Shown here: positions 27,721-36,875 of the stretch, piece after piece
How positions within the stretch are numbered: the first letter of the stretch is position 1
Layout: each line of letters opens with the position of its first letter
Assembly: GCA_019057475.1 (NCBI GenBank)
Contig: DXJO01000010.1
Span: 293,460 to 357,459, forward strand
From: Candidatus Thorarchaeota archaeon
GTDB taxonomy: Archaea; Asgardarchaeota; Thorarchaeia; Thorarchaeales; Thorarchaeaceae
Length of the DNA: 64,000 bases
Reading direction: 5' to 3'
The notes under the pieces: model-generated
Database searches by the model: none
The model's input: the letters and a program-made list of their open reading frames with translations, nothing else
Told to the model about the DNA's origin: nothing
Position numbers and translations under genes: made by a program

Positions 27721-29160
27721 ATGTCGGGAGTCAAGCCAACATACACTCCGCGTGGATATCAGACCTATATCCTCGACAGGATCAGCGACTTGCAGGGTAC
27801 GAATCTTCTTCTCGAACTCGATTGCGGTCTTGGCAAGCGGTTCATAACCCACCAGCTTGTGGCAGAGCGATTTCCCGATACGAAATTCATCATCGTAGTT
27901 CATTCCTCTTCGTCACTGGCTGAAACGGTAGACTACCTCAGGAGCGAGTACGGCGGGCTCGAAGACGACCTAGGTGAGCTATCATCCAGAGTTCCGTCAG
28001 GCCAAAGGTCACTGGTGCTGAGAGAAAAGAGGGTAATTGTTGCAACCCCGCAGGTACTGGCAGGCATTGCACGAAAGAACCTGAGCCTTCTGGAGCCATT
28101 TGAAGCAATTCTAATTAACGAGGTCGACACTCTCATTAGAAGAACTAGCACGAGAACCGCACTCGTGTTTCCATGGAATGAGCTTCTAACGTTCCTCGGC
28201 GAGAAATGGCTGATTGGAATGAGCGGGACTCTCAGAGACGACCATGCTGTCTTCACCGAGGAGCAGCTGGAGATCCGTGATGAGCTAGTAACGCTGAAGG
28301 AATACATTCCGAACTCAGAAGTCATAACAATGGAGGATCTGTACGATACTGACGTCAAAGAACATCTTGACCCCACATTCCTGTCTATTGCAGAGGTGAA
28401 TGATCCCAAAATAAGATCAATCTCAATCGTGCTTGACGAGCTTGTACGCGATACGCGCATTGAGATTATGAACGAGCTCGCCGAGAGCGACAATCTTGAC
28501 ATCATTGCAGGCGACGCAAGGAGAGTGCATCTAATGTTGGAGCGTCTTCCAATTGATGATGAACTCAAGGGACGATACTCTGGGTTGCTCCTTTTACGCA
28601 AGTATGTCTATGCGATGCCTCCCAAGCAGTTCTTGCGAATGTTTCATGCGGACTATCTGAAACATTACTTCAATGTCACTCAACTCAGGCGTGCGCTTCC
28701 CACAGTTTCTGCAAAGGTCACGAGAGTACTTGAGGTCGCCGTGAAGCATCAAAAGACACTCGTCCTCACTTCCTACCTCAAGATGGTCATACAGTTGCGT
28801 GATGTACTGGAGAAGGCGGGATTGCCAGTGCTTACAATCACTGGGGCCACTCGGAACAAGGGTGAAGTGTTGAAGGAGTTCAAGGAGAATGCTGACGTGC
28901 GCGCCTTAGTGATGTCCCCTGTTGGGGAGCGCGATCTTGACATCCCCCAAGCCGATGTGATGGTGGTCTGCGACACAATCAATACCAGCAAAACGATGTA
29001 CCAGAAGTTCAAGAGAACAAGAGGTGGACTTGTCTTGCTTTTAGCTTACTCTGGCACATCTGAACTACGAAAGGTCAACCGGCTAATGCAGCGGATATTA
29101 AACCGATATCCATGGTCTACCGCGGTTATAGAGCCCGATGTGGGACAACTTGGAATATGA
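27721..29160 (+). CDS. Divergent SF2 helicase-like protein (possibly degenerate ATPase)
   Basis: TPRGYQTYILDRI Q-motif-like; DCGLGKRF in the Walker A position; VIVATPQVLAG; INEVDTL in the motif II position; LIGMSGTLRDD; helicase C-like half. Confidence 0.65.
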   Translation: MSGVKPTYTPRGYQTYILDRISDLQGTNLLLELDCGLGKRFITHQLVAERFPDTKFIIVVHSSSSLAETVDYLRSEYGGLEDDLGELSSRVPSGQRSLVLREKRVIVATPQVLAGIARKNLSLLEPFEAILINEVDTLIRRTSTRTALVFPWNELLTFLGEKWLIGMSGTLRDDHAVFTEEQLEIRDELVTLKEYIPNSEVITMEDLYDTDVKEHLDPTFLSIAEVNDPKIRSISIVLDELVRDTRIEIMNELAESDNLDIIAGDARRVHLMLERLPIDDELKGRYSGLLLLRKYVYAMPPKQFLRMFHADYLKHYFNVTQLRRALPTVSAKVTRVLEVAVKHQKTLVLTSYLKMVIQLRDVLEKAGLPVLTITGATRNKGEVLKEFKENADVRALVMSPVGERDLDIPQADVMVVCDTINTSKTMYQKFKRTRGGLVLLLAYSGTSELRKVNRLMQRILNRYPWSTAVIEPDVGQLGI

Positions 29161-29220
29161 GCTCCCGCATAATACACTATCATTATAAGACTCGTTCAAA
29201 GAAAGGGCTCGTGAGCTACC

Positions 29221-29670
29221 TTGACAGATGAGGCCTCCAATGGCATAAGGGAGATGAACCTCAACGTTGGTGTCGACATCATCGACATAGACCGATTTAG
29301 AGGCGTCAAGCGTAAGGCGCCATTCATCGAGCGGACATATACTCCAAGAGAGCTTGACTACTGCTATGGCTACAGCGACCCGGCCCCGCATCTAGCAACA
29401 ACATTTGCAGGGAAGGAAGCTGTGGTCAAGTCGATTGGAACGAAAACAGGCACCTCATTGAGATCCATTGAAATCCTCCGCAACGGTGATGGAGCTCCTT
29501 ACGTTTGTGTGAACGGGGTTGAGAGCAACGAGATCAAGGTCAGCCTTTCGCATTCTAAGAACCATGCAGTTGCTGTTGCTGCAACAGTATCTTCACTATC
29601 CAAGTCTGGCAAAGAGTATATTCAGGATATTTTAAACAGCAATGCACTAGAGCTGCTGCCAAACGAGTGA
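29221..29670 (+). CDS. acpS: Holo-[acyl-carrier-protein] synthase (4'-phosphopantetheinyl transferase)
   Basis: NVGVDIIDIDRFRG... RTYTPRELDYCYGYSDPAPHLATTFAGKEAVVKSIG... IKVSLSHSKNHAVAVAA are AcpS motifs. Confidence 0.88.
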   Translation: MTDEASNGIREMNLNVGVDIIDIDRFRGVKRKAPFIERTYTPRELDYCYGYSDPAPHLATTFAGKEAVVKSIGTKTGTSLRSIEILRNGDGAPYVCVNGVESNEIKVSLSHSKNHAVAVAATVSSLSKSGKEYIQDILNSNALELLPNE

Positions 29671-29676
29671 ACCGCG

Positions 29677-31509
29677 ATGAGTGGCACAGACGATCAAGTG
29701 GATGAGATTTTGAAGTCGGTGCGTGAGTCGCCAACATATCTTAGCTTCTGGAGCGCCTACAAGAGGATTCAACGCCTTTCACCTAAGCCATCGGAAAACG
29801 CAAGTCTGAGGGCTAGCATTGCGATAATTGGCTCATCCACACTGGAACCGCTCGCCGCGTGTTTTGATGTCAAGATGCGACTGGAAGGATTCCACCCTCA
29901 TACGTTCGTTGGCGGGTTCAACACCTACCACCAGGAAGCAATGAATAAAACTTCAGAACTGTACAAAGCAGAGCCAAACATCATTGTACTTGCAGTGGAT
30001 GCTTGGTCACTATTGGATCAGAAGTTCCTCTCCAATTATCCCCTGATGAGCAGCAAGAGTCGCAGTGCTGCAATAAAGGAGCTGGTGAACAGCATCACAG
30101 CAATAGCAGAGGTGCTGGAGAAGAACAGTGCAGCACTGATTCTTGTGAACAATTTCATTGTTCCCACGTTTTCTCCATTGGGCGTTGCCGACAACAAGCA
30201 GAAGCTTGGTTTCAAGAAGTTCTTCCGTCGAGCCAACCGGCTCTTGGAGGAAAAACTTGAGAGCGCTTCAAATGTCTTTGTTGTGGACCTAGATTCGGTT
30301 GCTTCCGACTTTGGCAAATCGCGTACTGTGAATTGGAACACTTACTACAGAGGCTCTATTCCCTTCAGTGAGGAGTTCACGCCAATCGTTGCTGATGAGT
30401 ACATGCGATACTTCCGTGCTCTCAAAGGTTTAACGAAGAAGTGCATCGTGCTCGATCTTGACAATACGCTCTGGGGCGGCATTATCGGTGAAGACGGCAT
30501 TGAGGGAATCAAGCTTGGTCCAACTTCCCCCGGTTTAGAGTATGTGGAGTTCCAGCGGGCATTGCTGAGCCTTTACAATAGGGGGGTCATCCTCGCCGTA
30601 AACAGCAAGAACAATTTCGACGATGCAATCAAGGTTCTACGAGAACATCCTCATCAGATTCTCAAAGAAGAGCACTTCGCGGCCCTGAGAATCAATTGGC
30701 AGAACAAAGTAGCGAACATTGCAGAACTGGCAAAGGAGATCAACATTGGTCTTGACAGTATCGTGTTCATCGATGATAATCCTGCAGAACGCGAGCAGAT
30801 TAGACAGATCTATCCAGAGGTGATGGTCGTTGACCTTCCGAAGAACCCGCACCTCTACAGGGCCACACTAGAGAAGATAGACGTGTTTGATGTCCTATCA
30901 CTCACCAAGGAGGACATGGCTCGTGGTGAGATGTACGTTGGTAAACGTAAGCGAGAAGAGCTGGAGCAGAGCTCCACATCCATCGAGGACTTCCTTAGAA
31001 CGCTTGAACTCAAAGTGCAAGTGAAACTGACGGACGACTTTGATACACCCCGAGTAGTCCAGCTCCTCGGAAAGACAAACCAGTTTAACCTGACTACACG
31101 AAGGTACACCGATGCCGAAACCAAGAGCCTGAGGGATGCAGAGGAATCCGCAGTCTATAGCATGGCAGTTCAGGACAAGTTCGGCGATGAGGGAGTCGTT
31201 GGAGTCGCGATAGTCAGAAAGGAGAAAATGTCATGGATGGTGGATTCCTTCCTCATGAGTTGTCGAGTGATTGGGCGCTCTGTAGAAACCGCATTTCTAG
31301 CCAAGATCATTGCTGATGCCAAGACTGCCGGTGCCAAGCGCGTGATAGGAGAATACATACAAACCAAGAAGAACGCTCCCGCAGCTGATTTCTATGAACA
31401 TCACGGATTCGCTAAACAGAAAGAGTCAGGTGACGGTGCAATCTGGATGCTTGACCTCGCTCACGGTACAGTCGAAGTGCCGGACTGGATAGACCTCATT
31501 GAGGAGTGA
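29677..31509 (+). CDS. FkbH-like protein (SGNH-like N-terminus + HAD-IIIC + GNAT-like C-terminus)
   Basis: KKCIVLDLDNTLWGGIIGEDGIEGIKLG HAD motif I; SIVFIDDNPAEREQIR; GDEGVVGVAIVRKEKMSWMVDSFLMSCRVIGRSVETAFL C-terminal FkbH signature. Confidence 0.9.
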   Translation: MSGTDDQVDEILKSVRESPTYLSFWSAYKRIQRLSPKPSENASLRASIAIIGSSTLEPLAACFDVKMRLEGFHPHTFVGGFNTYHQEAMNKTSELYKAEPNIIVLAVDAWSLLDQKFLSNYPLMSSKSRSAAIKELVNSITAIAEVLEKNSAALILVNNFIVPTFSPLGVADNKQKLGFKKFFRRANRLLEEKLESASNVFVVDLDSVASDFGKSRTVNWNTYYRGSIPFSEEFTPIVADEYMRYFRALKGLTKKCIVLDLDNTLWGGIIGEDGIEGIKLGPTSPGLEYVEFQRALLSLYNRGVILAVNSKNNFDDAIKVLREHPHQILKEEHFAALRINWQNKVANIAELAKEINIGLDSIVFIDDNPAEREQIRQIYPEVMVVDLPKNPHLYRATLEKIDVFDVLSLTKEDMARGEMYVGKRKREELEQSSTSIEDFLRTLELKVQVKLTDDFDTPRVVQLLGKTNQFNLTTRRYTDAETKSLRDAEESAVYSMAVQDKFGDEGVVGVAIVRKEKMSWMVDSFLMSCRVIGRSVETAFLAKIIADAKTAGAKRVIGEYIQTKKNAPAADFYEHHGFAKQKESGDGAIWMLDLAHGTVEVPDWIDLIEE

Positions 31510-31513
31510 CGCG

Positions 31514-31753
31514 ATGACAGACGCTGAAGATACCCTTACGGAGATAATCTCCAAGGCCCTCCTTCTAGACAAGAGTGAATTGACAGATGACCTGAAGCGA
31601 GGCGATTATGAGCCCTGGGACTCGATGGCACATCTTACTCTGATAAGCGAGATTGAAAACGAGTTTGGCATATTCTTTGAGGATGACGAAGTCGTTGACA
31701 TCTGGACAGTTGCCGATATTCGAAGTCTGCTCTCAAAGAAAATTTCCAGCTAG
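31514..31753 (+). CDS. Stand-alone acyl carrier protein
   Basis: LLLDKSELTDDLKRGDYEPWDSMAHLTLISEIENEFGIFFEDDEVVDIWTVADIRSLL; DSM phosphopantetheine Ser codon at 31622-31624. Confidence 0.88.
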   Translation: MTDAEDTLTEIISKALLLDKSELTDDLKRGDYEPWDSMAHLTLISEIENEFGIFFEDDEVVDIWTVADIRSLLSKKISS

Positions 31754-32196
31754 TCCTTCTTCGATTCCAACCTCTGAACTGCCCTTGCGGGATTGCCTGC
31801 AACTAATGTTAATGGTGGCACATCTCTATGCACAACAGCCCCCGCTGCAACGATTGCTCCCTCTCCAACAGTTACACCAGGCAAGATGATCGCGCCACTG
31901 GCCACCCAGGCTCCCTTCTTGATGGTGATTTTCTTTGGTCCTCCATGGTAGATCTTCGCTCTCTGAAGGTATGGGCTCGAGCCGGAATGAGCCATTAGCT
32001 TTGCCCCTGGACCAATTGCAGCCCAATCCTCAATCTCGATGTACTCTGGATACTCGCTGTCAATCATGACCATATAGCCGATGAAGACGCCTTTTCCCAC
32101 CTTGACACCGCACTTCCTGAGCACTGATGCACGGAACTGGTAGACGGGTGCCAACCAAGCTATAATTCTCAGTAGCCTGCCGATTGTTTTGCCCAT
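31750..32196 (-). CDS. Hexapeptide (left-handed beta-helix) acyltransferase
   Basis: GVKVGKGVFIGYMVMIDSEYPEYIEIEDWAAIGPGAKLMAHSG... ITIKKGAWVASGAIILPGVTVGEGAIVAAGAVVHRDVPPLTLVAGNPAR. Confidence 0.88.
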   Translation of the reverse strand: MGKTIGRLLRIIAWLAPVYQFRASVLRKCGVKVGKGVFIGYMVMIDSEYPEYIEIEDWAAIGPGAKLMAHSGSSPYLQRAKIYHGGPKKITIKKGAWVASGAIILPGVTVGEGAIVAAGAVVHRDVPPLTLVAGNPARAVQRLESKKD

Positions 32197-32197
32197 G

Positions 32198-33130
32198 TCA
32201 ATCTACACTTCCTTTTCGGTTGGCTGAGTCCATCCTTCGCCACAGATATCTCCTTAGGTAGTCTGCGAAAACCCAGTTATCAATGTCACCTGTAAGCAGT
32301 AAACAGAAGGTTGCATCCCCTTTCCACTTGCCATGCTTCTTCCAATACGTTACGGCATCTGCCGGGTTTGGACACCAACCTCCCAGTTCCGCAGTGTATC
32401 CCATCACAGTTCTCAGAGCACCTATGAACTTAGACTGCCCAATCCTAATTGGATGCAGATCGAACATAACAACGCCTCCGCTGGTGGAAGCATTCTTGAT
32501 CTCACGCTTGAGCTGAGTAGCTACAGCTTCAGGTCCCATTCCATGACCATCAATCATTTTGTCGTCGCTCCAGATATTGAGCGGGATGTATGTGGTGCTT
32601 GACATCTTACCGTTCAGTTCCACATTGAAGAAGTGGTCTTTCTCTCGGTGTTCTGGCCTGTATCCGAATCCGCCGTCCCAAATGAAATCGAGGCGTTCAA
32701 TCAATTCAGGCATATCATCAGTGTAGTTGTCATAGGGTGCCCTAAATCCCCTGATTTCGATACCCATCTTCCTGTAGACTTGGAGGCTCAGCATCAGGTC
32801 CTTTTTCCGTTCACTTGACGTCAATGTCGGATAACGGAGATGGTTGTAGCCATGACTTGCTACTTCGTGGCCTTCAGCGACTATCTGTCGTACCAACTCT
32901 GGGCGCATTTTGGCAACTGCAGCCACGGTTGGAAAGCAGAAGTGCCCGTTGTGGTCGTCAAGCGCATCGAAGATGTTGCTGAGAATGTCGTCGAAGGGCA
33001 CACGATGAAGACCATACATGCGGAGGAACTGCCTTGGAGCTCGTGTTCCCCATCGCTTTCTAAGCTGGCTGATGTACCGCATGCTCAAGTCAGGGACCTC
33101 AGATGCATGGTTCAGCTGGTTCGCTTTCAT
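32198..33130 (-). CDS. Polysaccharide deacetylase family protein
   Basis: CFPTVAAVAKMRPELVRQIVAEGHEVASHGYNHLRYPTLTSSERKKDLMLSLQVYRKMGIEIRGFRAPY is the NodB-fold SHGYNH...RAPY motif set. Confidence 0.85.
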   Translation of the reverse strand: MKANQLNHASEVPDLSMRYISQLRKRWGTRAPRQFLRMYGLHRVPFDDILSNIFDALDDHNGHFCFPTVAAVAKMRPELVRQIVAEGHEVASHGYNHLRYPTLTSSERKKDLMLSLQVYRKMGIEIRGFRAPYDNYTDDMPELIERLDFIWDGGFGYRPEHREKDHFFNVELNGKMSSTTYIPLNIWSDDKMIDGHGMGPEAVATQLKREIKNASTSGGVVMFDLHPIRIGQSKFIGALRTVMGYTAELGGWCPNPADAVTYWKKHGKWKGDATFCLLLTGDIDNWVFADYLRRYLWRRMDSANRKGSVD

Positions 33131-33150
33131 AAGAGTTGTGCCGCACTAGC

Positions 33151-34071
33151 CTACGATCCCGTAACAAATGTTCTGCCAATCAAGTCAAAGAGCGGCTTTA
33201 CGAACTGAGGTTCATACTTCGCTTGGACGTGTCTGCACAACTTAACAAACTCCTCGAGTCGTGATTCAGCATCTTCTACGGTGCCCAGTATCTTTCTTGA
33301 TCTCTTTACGATGTTTCGCACTCTGCCTTTGGCTTTCTTATGCTCACCCAGGATACCCGCTGAGTCCTGTTCAATCCGTTGAATCTGACTCTTTAAGCGA
33401 ATGTCTGCGATGTCATCACTGCCCAGCGATTTCACCATGTCCATCAGAACATCAAGAAGACCATTGTGAAGTCCTACCATTAGTGCCTCTATCTCATAGG
33501 CTGTGAATTTTACATCGTTTCCATCGTAGTTCAGCATCCACTTCAGGTCACTGCTTCTTGTGACGCCCAGCTTTTTCTTCCCAATCACAATCGGTTCCAA
33601 GAAGAACCTGCTATCGACGCTATTCTGAATAGATGTCCTGATTAATGCCGCTTCAGGCAAGGTTAGTGACAAAGATTTCCCGCCATTCTTAACAACCAAA
33701 CAGACACCCGCCACAGGGGCTATTTTCTGAACATATTTCGAGGGCGGAGTAACCTCGACAGGAGGCAGGTTGTTTAGCATATCAGCAAGCTCACGCACCT
33801 CGCTCTCAGTGAGGAAGTAGGTCTGACCATCACCAGAAACTGTGATCGTGCCATCTTCGTCTCGCTCAAAGTCTATGCGATTTCCTCCTCCCACATCTGT
33901 AGTCTTCTTGTAGGTCTGCTTGTAATTTCGTGCAGTCTGTGCGAGCTTCTCAAGCGCAGCCGCAATCATATGAGCCTCTCCGTAACCGAGAGTGATCTCA
34001 GCACGTCCTTCTGTGCCTTTGCCTATTCCTACTGCTCCATCTTTGCGAATCTTTACATACAACGGGACCAA
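33151..34071 (-). CDS. Conserved protein of unknown function (duplicated domain, coiled C-terminus)
   Basis: Long ORF; two similar segments (YLTESEVRELADMLNNL / FTAYEIEALMVGLHNGL). Confidence 0.5.
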   Translation of the reverse strand: MVPLYVKIRKDGAVGIGKGTEGRAEITLGYGEAHMIAAALEKLAQTARNYKQTYKKTTDVGGGNRIDFERDEDGTITVSGDGQTYFLTESEVRELADMLNNLPPVEVTPPSKYVQKIAPVAGVCLVVKNGGKSLSLTLPEAALIRTSIQNSVDSRFFLEPIVIGKKKLGVTRSSDLKWMLNYDGNDVKFTAYEIEALMVGLHNGLLDVLMDMVKSLGSDDIADIRLKSQIQRIEQDSAGILGEHKKAKGRVRNIVKRSRKILGTVEDAESRLEEFVKLCRHVQAKYEPQFVKPLFDLIGRTFVTGS

Positions 34072-34172
34072 CCACCGCCCCTTACTGGTGGTGCAATGCT
34101 GAAAACTATTGTGGGGGTGGCCACCATGGCGCTTAAGTAGAGCGCTTCACATCAGGGCCTAGGTGGCATCAA

Positions 34173-35753
34173 TTGCGCAGGTCAATTAGTTTCTCCATCG
34201 CGTTTGTTCTCTTTCTGCTTCCCCTATTGCTGGGTCTTGTGGAAACGACAACTCCGAATCCGGCTGTATCTCTTGAGGGGTCATTCACTGAGGCAGCTCC
34301 CGCTCATTTCGTCAGGGGCCCCACTGTGAACTTGGTGACAAACAGCTCGGCTCTGATCTTCTGGAGAACAGATGTACCCATGAACTCCACAGTAGACTAC
34401 GGGTTGGAGGAATCGAACCCCAACCTAACTGTAAGTAACAGCACCGTTGTTGGGGACCACCGAATAACACTGACCGGTCTCGCTATGGGGTCCAAATACT
34501 ACTATCAAGTGACATCTAATGGCACTGCCAGTGACGAGTACCATTTCAGGACGGCTCCTGCGGATGGAGCTGAGTTCAAGATGATTGTGTTTGGCGATAA
34601 CCGACCAGACACAGACACGGCACCAGTACAACCTCAGGAGTATAGTGATCTTGTTGACTTGGTAATCGCAGAGGAACCACACATCGTGATAATGACCGGC
34701 GATTACGTGCTGATAGTCACTGAGAGCCACAGCTACAATCTTGACGCTTGGGAGCGTTTCACAAACATCACTGACCGACTTGGTCACTATGCACCAATCT
34801 ACGGTGTGCTTGGCAATCATGATACAAGCGCCTACACCGGTACTTTGCGTCTAGAGTACTTCTTTGATGCCTTTGAGATGTATAGCGAACCCTCACCCTA
34901 CTCCTCCTTTGACTATGCTGGTGTCCATTTCACACTTCTCAACTCCGAGGAGCAATACAACAATGGGCGCATAACTGGTACGCAGTACGACTGGCTGGTT
35001 GACGATTTGACCAATACATCGAGGAGCATGAAATTCGTATTTGCTCACCAGCCGCTCTATCCGTTGCAGCACATAAACAGTGCATTAGATAGGAATATGA
35101 CCGAGATGATCCGACTTCAGCAGCTCTTTGAGGACATGAATGTCACTCTCTTCGCCGCTGGACATGACCACCTCTTCAATAGATTGACGGTCAATGGTGT
35201 TGTTCACATAATTGCAGGCGGTGGCGGTGCACCGCTGTATCACACTCCGTGGGGTGGTGCCTTCTTCCATTACCTCAAGGTTGACGTCAGTTCAGGCCAA
35301 GTGGACTTCACTGCCATTGATCTCTCGAGCGTTACAAGAGAACAGTACCAGCTGCCCTACGATGGACCCATCGAGATTGAAGCTAGATTCCTCGCCAACA
35401 ACACCTTGCAGAGGAACGGAACTCTGCCTATATTCTACTTCAGTGAGATTCCAGATGAGGTGCTCTACTCTTGGGATGGTGGCTCAAACTCTACAACTCT
35501 TACTGGGTTCCCAGACGAGCCTGATGCACACACTCTAGACGTGTATGCTAACGATTCTGAAGGTTCATGGAGCCATGAGCGATTCGTGTTCAACACGTAC
35601 AATCCCGATTGGCCAACTCCTACAACGTCGACCAGCACTACCGACACCGAAAGCCCTCCCCCTCCAATGGACGTCGTGTTAATCTTGGGCATCGTGGGCG
35701 TGGTTTCAGCCGTTGTAGTGGTTATTATCCTCATGCGGTTTAAACGGAAATAG
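34173..35753 (+). CDS. Secreted, TM-anchored purple acid phosphatase-like metallophosphoesterase
   Basis: Fn3-like N-terminus (SALIFWRTDVPMNSTVDYGLEE...RITLTGLAMGSKYYYQV), MIVFGDNRPD, MTGDYV, GVLGNHD, FVFAHQPLY, AAGHDHLF; Pro/Thr stalk and C-terminal TM. Confidence 0.85.
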   Translation: MRRSISFSIAFVLFLLPLLLGLVETTTPNPAVSLEGSFTEAAPAHFVRGPTVNLVTNSSALIFWRTDVPMNSTVDYGLEESNPNLTVSNSTVVGDHRITLTGLAMGSKYYYQVTSNGTASDEYHFRTAPADGAEFKMIVFGDNRPDTDTAPVQPQEYSDLVDLVIAEEPHIVIMTGDYVLIVTESHSYNLDAWERFTNITDRLGHYAPIYGVLGNHDTSAYTGTLRLEYFFDAFEMYSEPSPYSSFDYAGVHFTLLNSEEQYNNGRITGTQYDWLVDDLTNTSRSMKFVFAHQPLYPLQHINSALDRNMTEMIRLQQLFEDMNVTLFAAGHDHLFNRLTVNGVVHIIAGGGGAPLYHTPWGGAFFHYLKVDVSSGQVDFTAIDLSSVTREQYQLPYDGPIEIEARFLANNTLQRNGTLPIFYFSEIPDEVLYSWDGGSNSTTLTGFPDEPDAHTLDVYANDSEGSWSHERFVFNTYNPDWPTPTTSTSTTDTESPPPPMDVVLILGIVGVVSAVVVVIILMRFKRK

Positions 35754-35843
35754 CTGGCCGTGTATCGCTCAATCTGGGACTAACAGTTTCGGATGAGAAA
35801 ACGATAATGCAGAAGGTCACAGACCCTCTGCAAATGCATGAAT

Positions 35844-36203
35844 CTAGATTGCGTCTTTGACATCGAAGGCTAGTCTACCTGCCTCTTTGGTCACAAGCGC
35901 GATATCGATTGTGTGCTCTCCTTCAGGAAGAGAATCGGCTTTGATGTGTAGTGCAATCTCTACACCGACTTTGAGGGGCATAGCACTATCTTCACTGACA
36001 TCTGTTGCCTTGTACTCGGAGTCCTCTATTTTGACCGTTAGTGAGTCTAGCGGATATTCAGTACCGTTCACCTTGATAGGTTCCATTGCGGTCACAGTAC
36101 CTGGCGACAACGTGTTCTTGATTTTGAACACAAAGCCGTCGTCAACGTTCTCGAGACTACCCTTAAGGTAGAGCTTTCTTAGAAGAAATGTGGGAATCTG
36201 CAT
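35844..36203 (-). CDS. Conserved protein of unknown function, beta-rich
   Basis: Isolated 119-aa coding-like ORF: MQIPTFLLRKLYLKGSLENVDDGFVFKIKNTLSPGTVTAMEPI... Confidence 0.55.
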   Translation of the reverse strand: MQIPTFLLRKLYLKGSLENVDDGFVFKIKNTLSPGTVTAMEPIKVNGTEYPLDSLTVKIEDSEYKATDVSEDSAMPLKVGVEIALHIKADSLPEGEHTIDIALVTKEAGRLAFDVKDAI

Positions 36204-36411
36204 GATTGTCTAACCCCGTTGAGGTTCTGATTCTGGTCGAATTGGAACGAGCCATTTATAGCTTTTGAACTGCCTTGACGGACGGCAATGTTTCTCAAAG
36301 CTGGTGAAGAGCTACCTGAATAGGGTCACAATGAATCTATGATTCCAGCAAAGGTAATAAGCGAAAAAGGAGTCGAACACACAACCACTAGACGCCTTAG
36401 GAGAGTTTCAC

Positions 36412-36780
36412 TTGCAGTTTCCAGATTTCCCGTTTGATATATTCGATTTCTTCGGTACATTCATGATTCTGATGCTCATCGTGCCACTGATCTTTTTCGT
36501 GGTAGTTGTGATTATCATGGTGAAGGTATGTAGGTCCAGCTCAGTCATATCGAAGGCAGTTGATAGCTTCGTTGTCGAGGCACCACACTTTGCGATTCCC
36601 GAGTATCAGAGAGGGAAAACGAGAACTGATGGCGCACAGATAAAGACCGTGCGACTACCGACCACATGCCCTACCTGCGATGCAGCCATCTCCCAAGAGA
36701 AGATTGACTGGGTTGGCCCATTGGAGGCACAATGCAACTACTGTGGAGCCACCGTCAGGGCGAAACTAGAGAGCATGTAG
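36412..36780 (+). CDS. Small membrane protein with C-terminal zinc-ribbon-like motif
   Basis: FDFFGTFMILMLIVPLIFFVVVVIIMVKV TM; CPTCDAAISQEKIDWVGPLEAQCNYCG; TTG start. Confidence 0.6.
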   Translation: MQFPDFPFDIFDFFGTFMILMLIVPLIFFVVVVIIMVKVCRSSSVISKAVDSFVVEAPHFAIPEYQRGKTRTDGAQIKTVRLPTTCPTCDAAISQEKIDWVGPLEAQCNYCGATVRAKLESM

Positions 36781-36875
36781 GGCTGAAGATAACCAGTATT
36801 CATTCCCTTGCAGTGCAATCTCTCTCCATAAGATTCTATAGCCAGTCGAGTATGACTCACGCGAGGTCTTGACGA

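Noticed and set aside
27933-28601. 222-aa minus-strand ORF inside the helicase-like gene
   Set aside because: Ser/Arg-rich antisense translation with no domain pattern; the + strand has recognisable SF2 features.
29221-31753. AcpS-FkbH-ACP region as a polyketide or NRPS biosynthetic cluster
   Set aside because: No ketosynthase, acyltransferase, adenylation, condensation or thioesterase domains in the window; the set is better described as a carrier-protein loading cassette.
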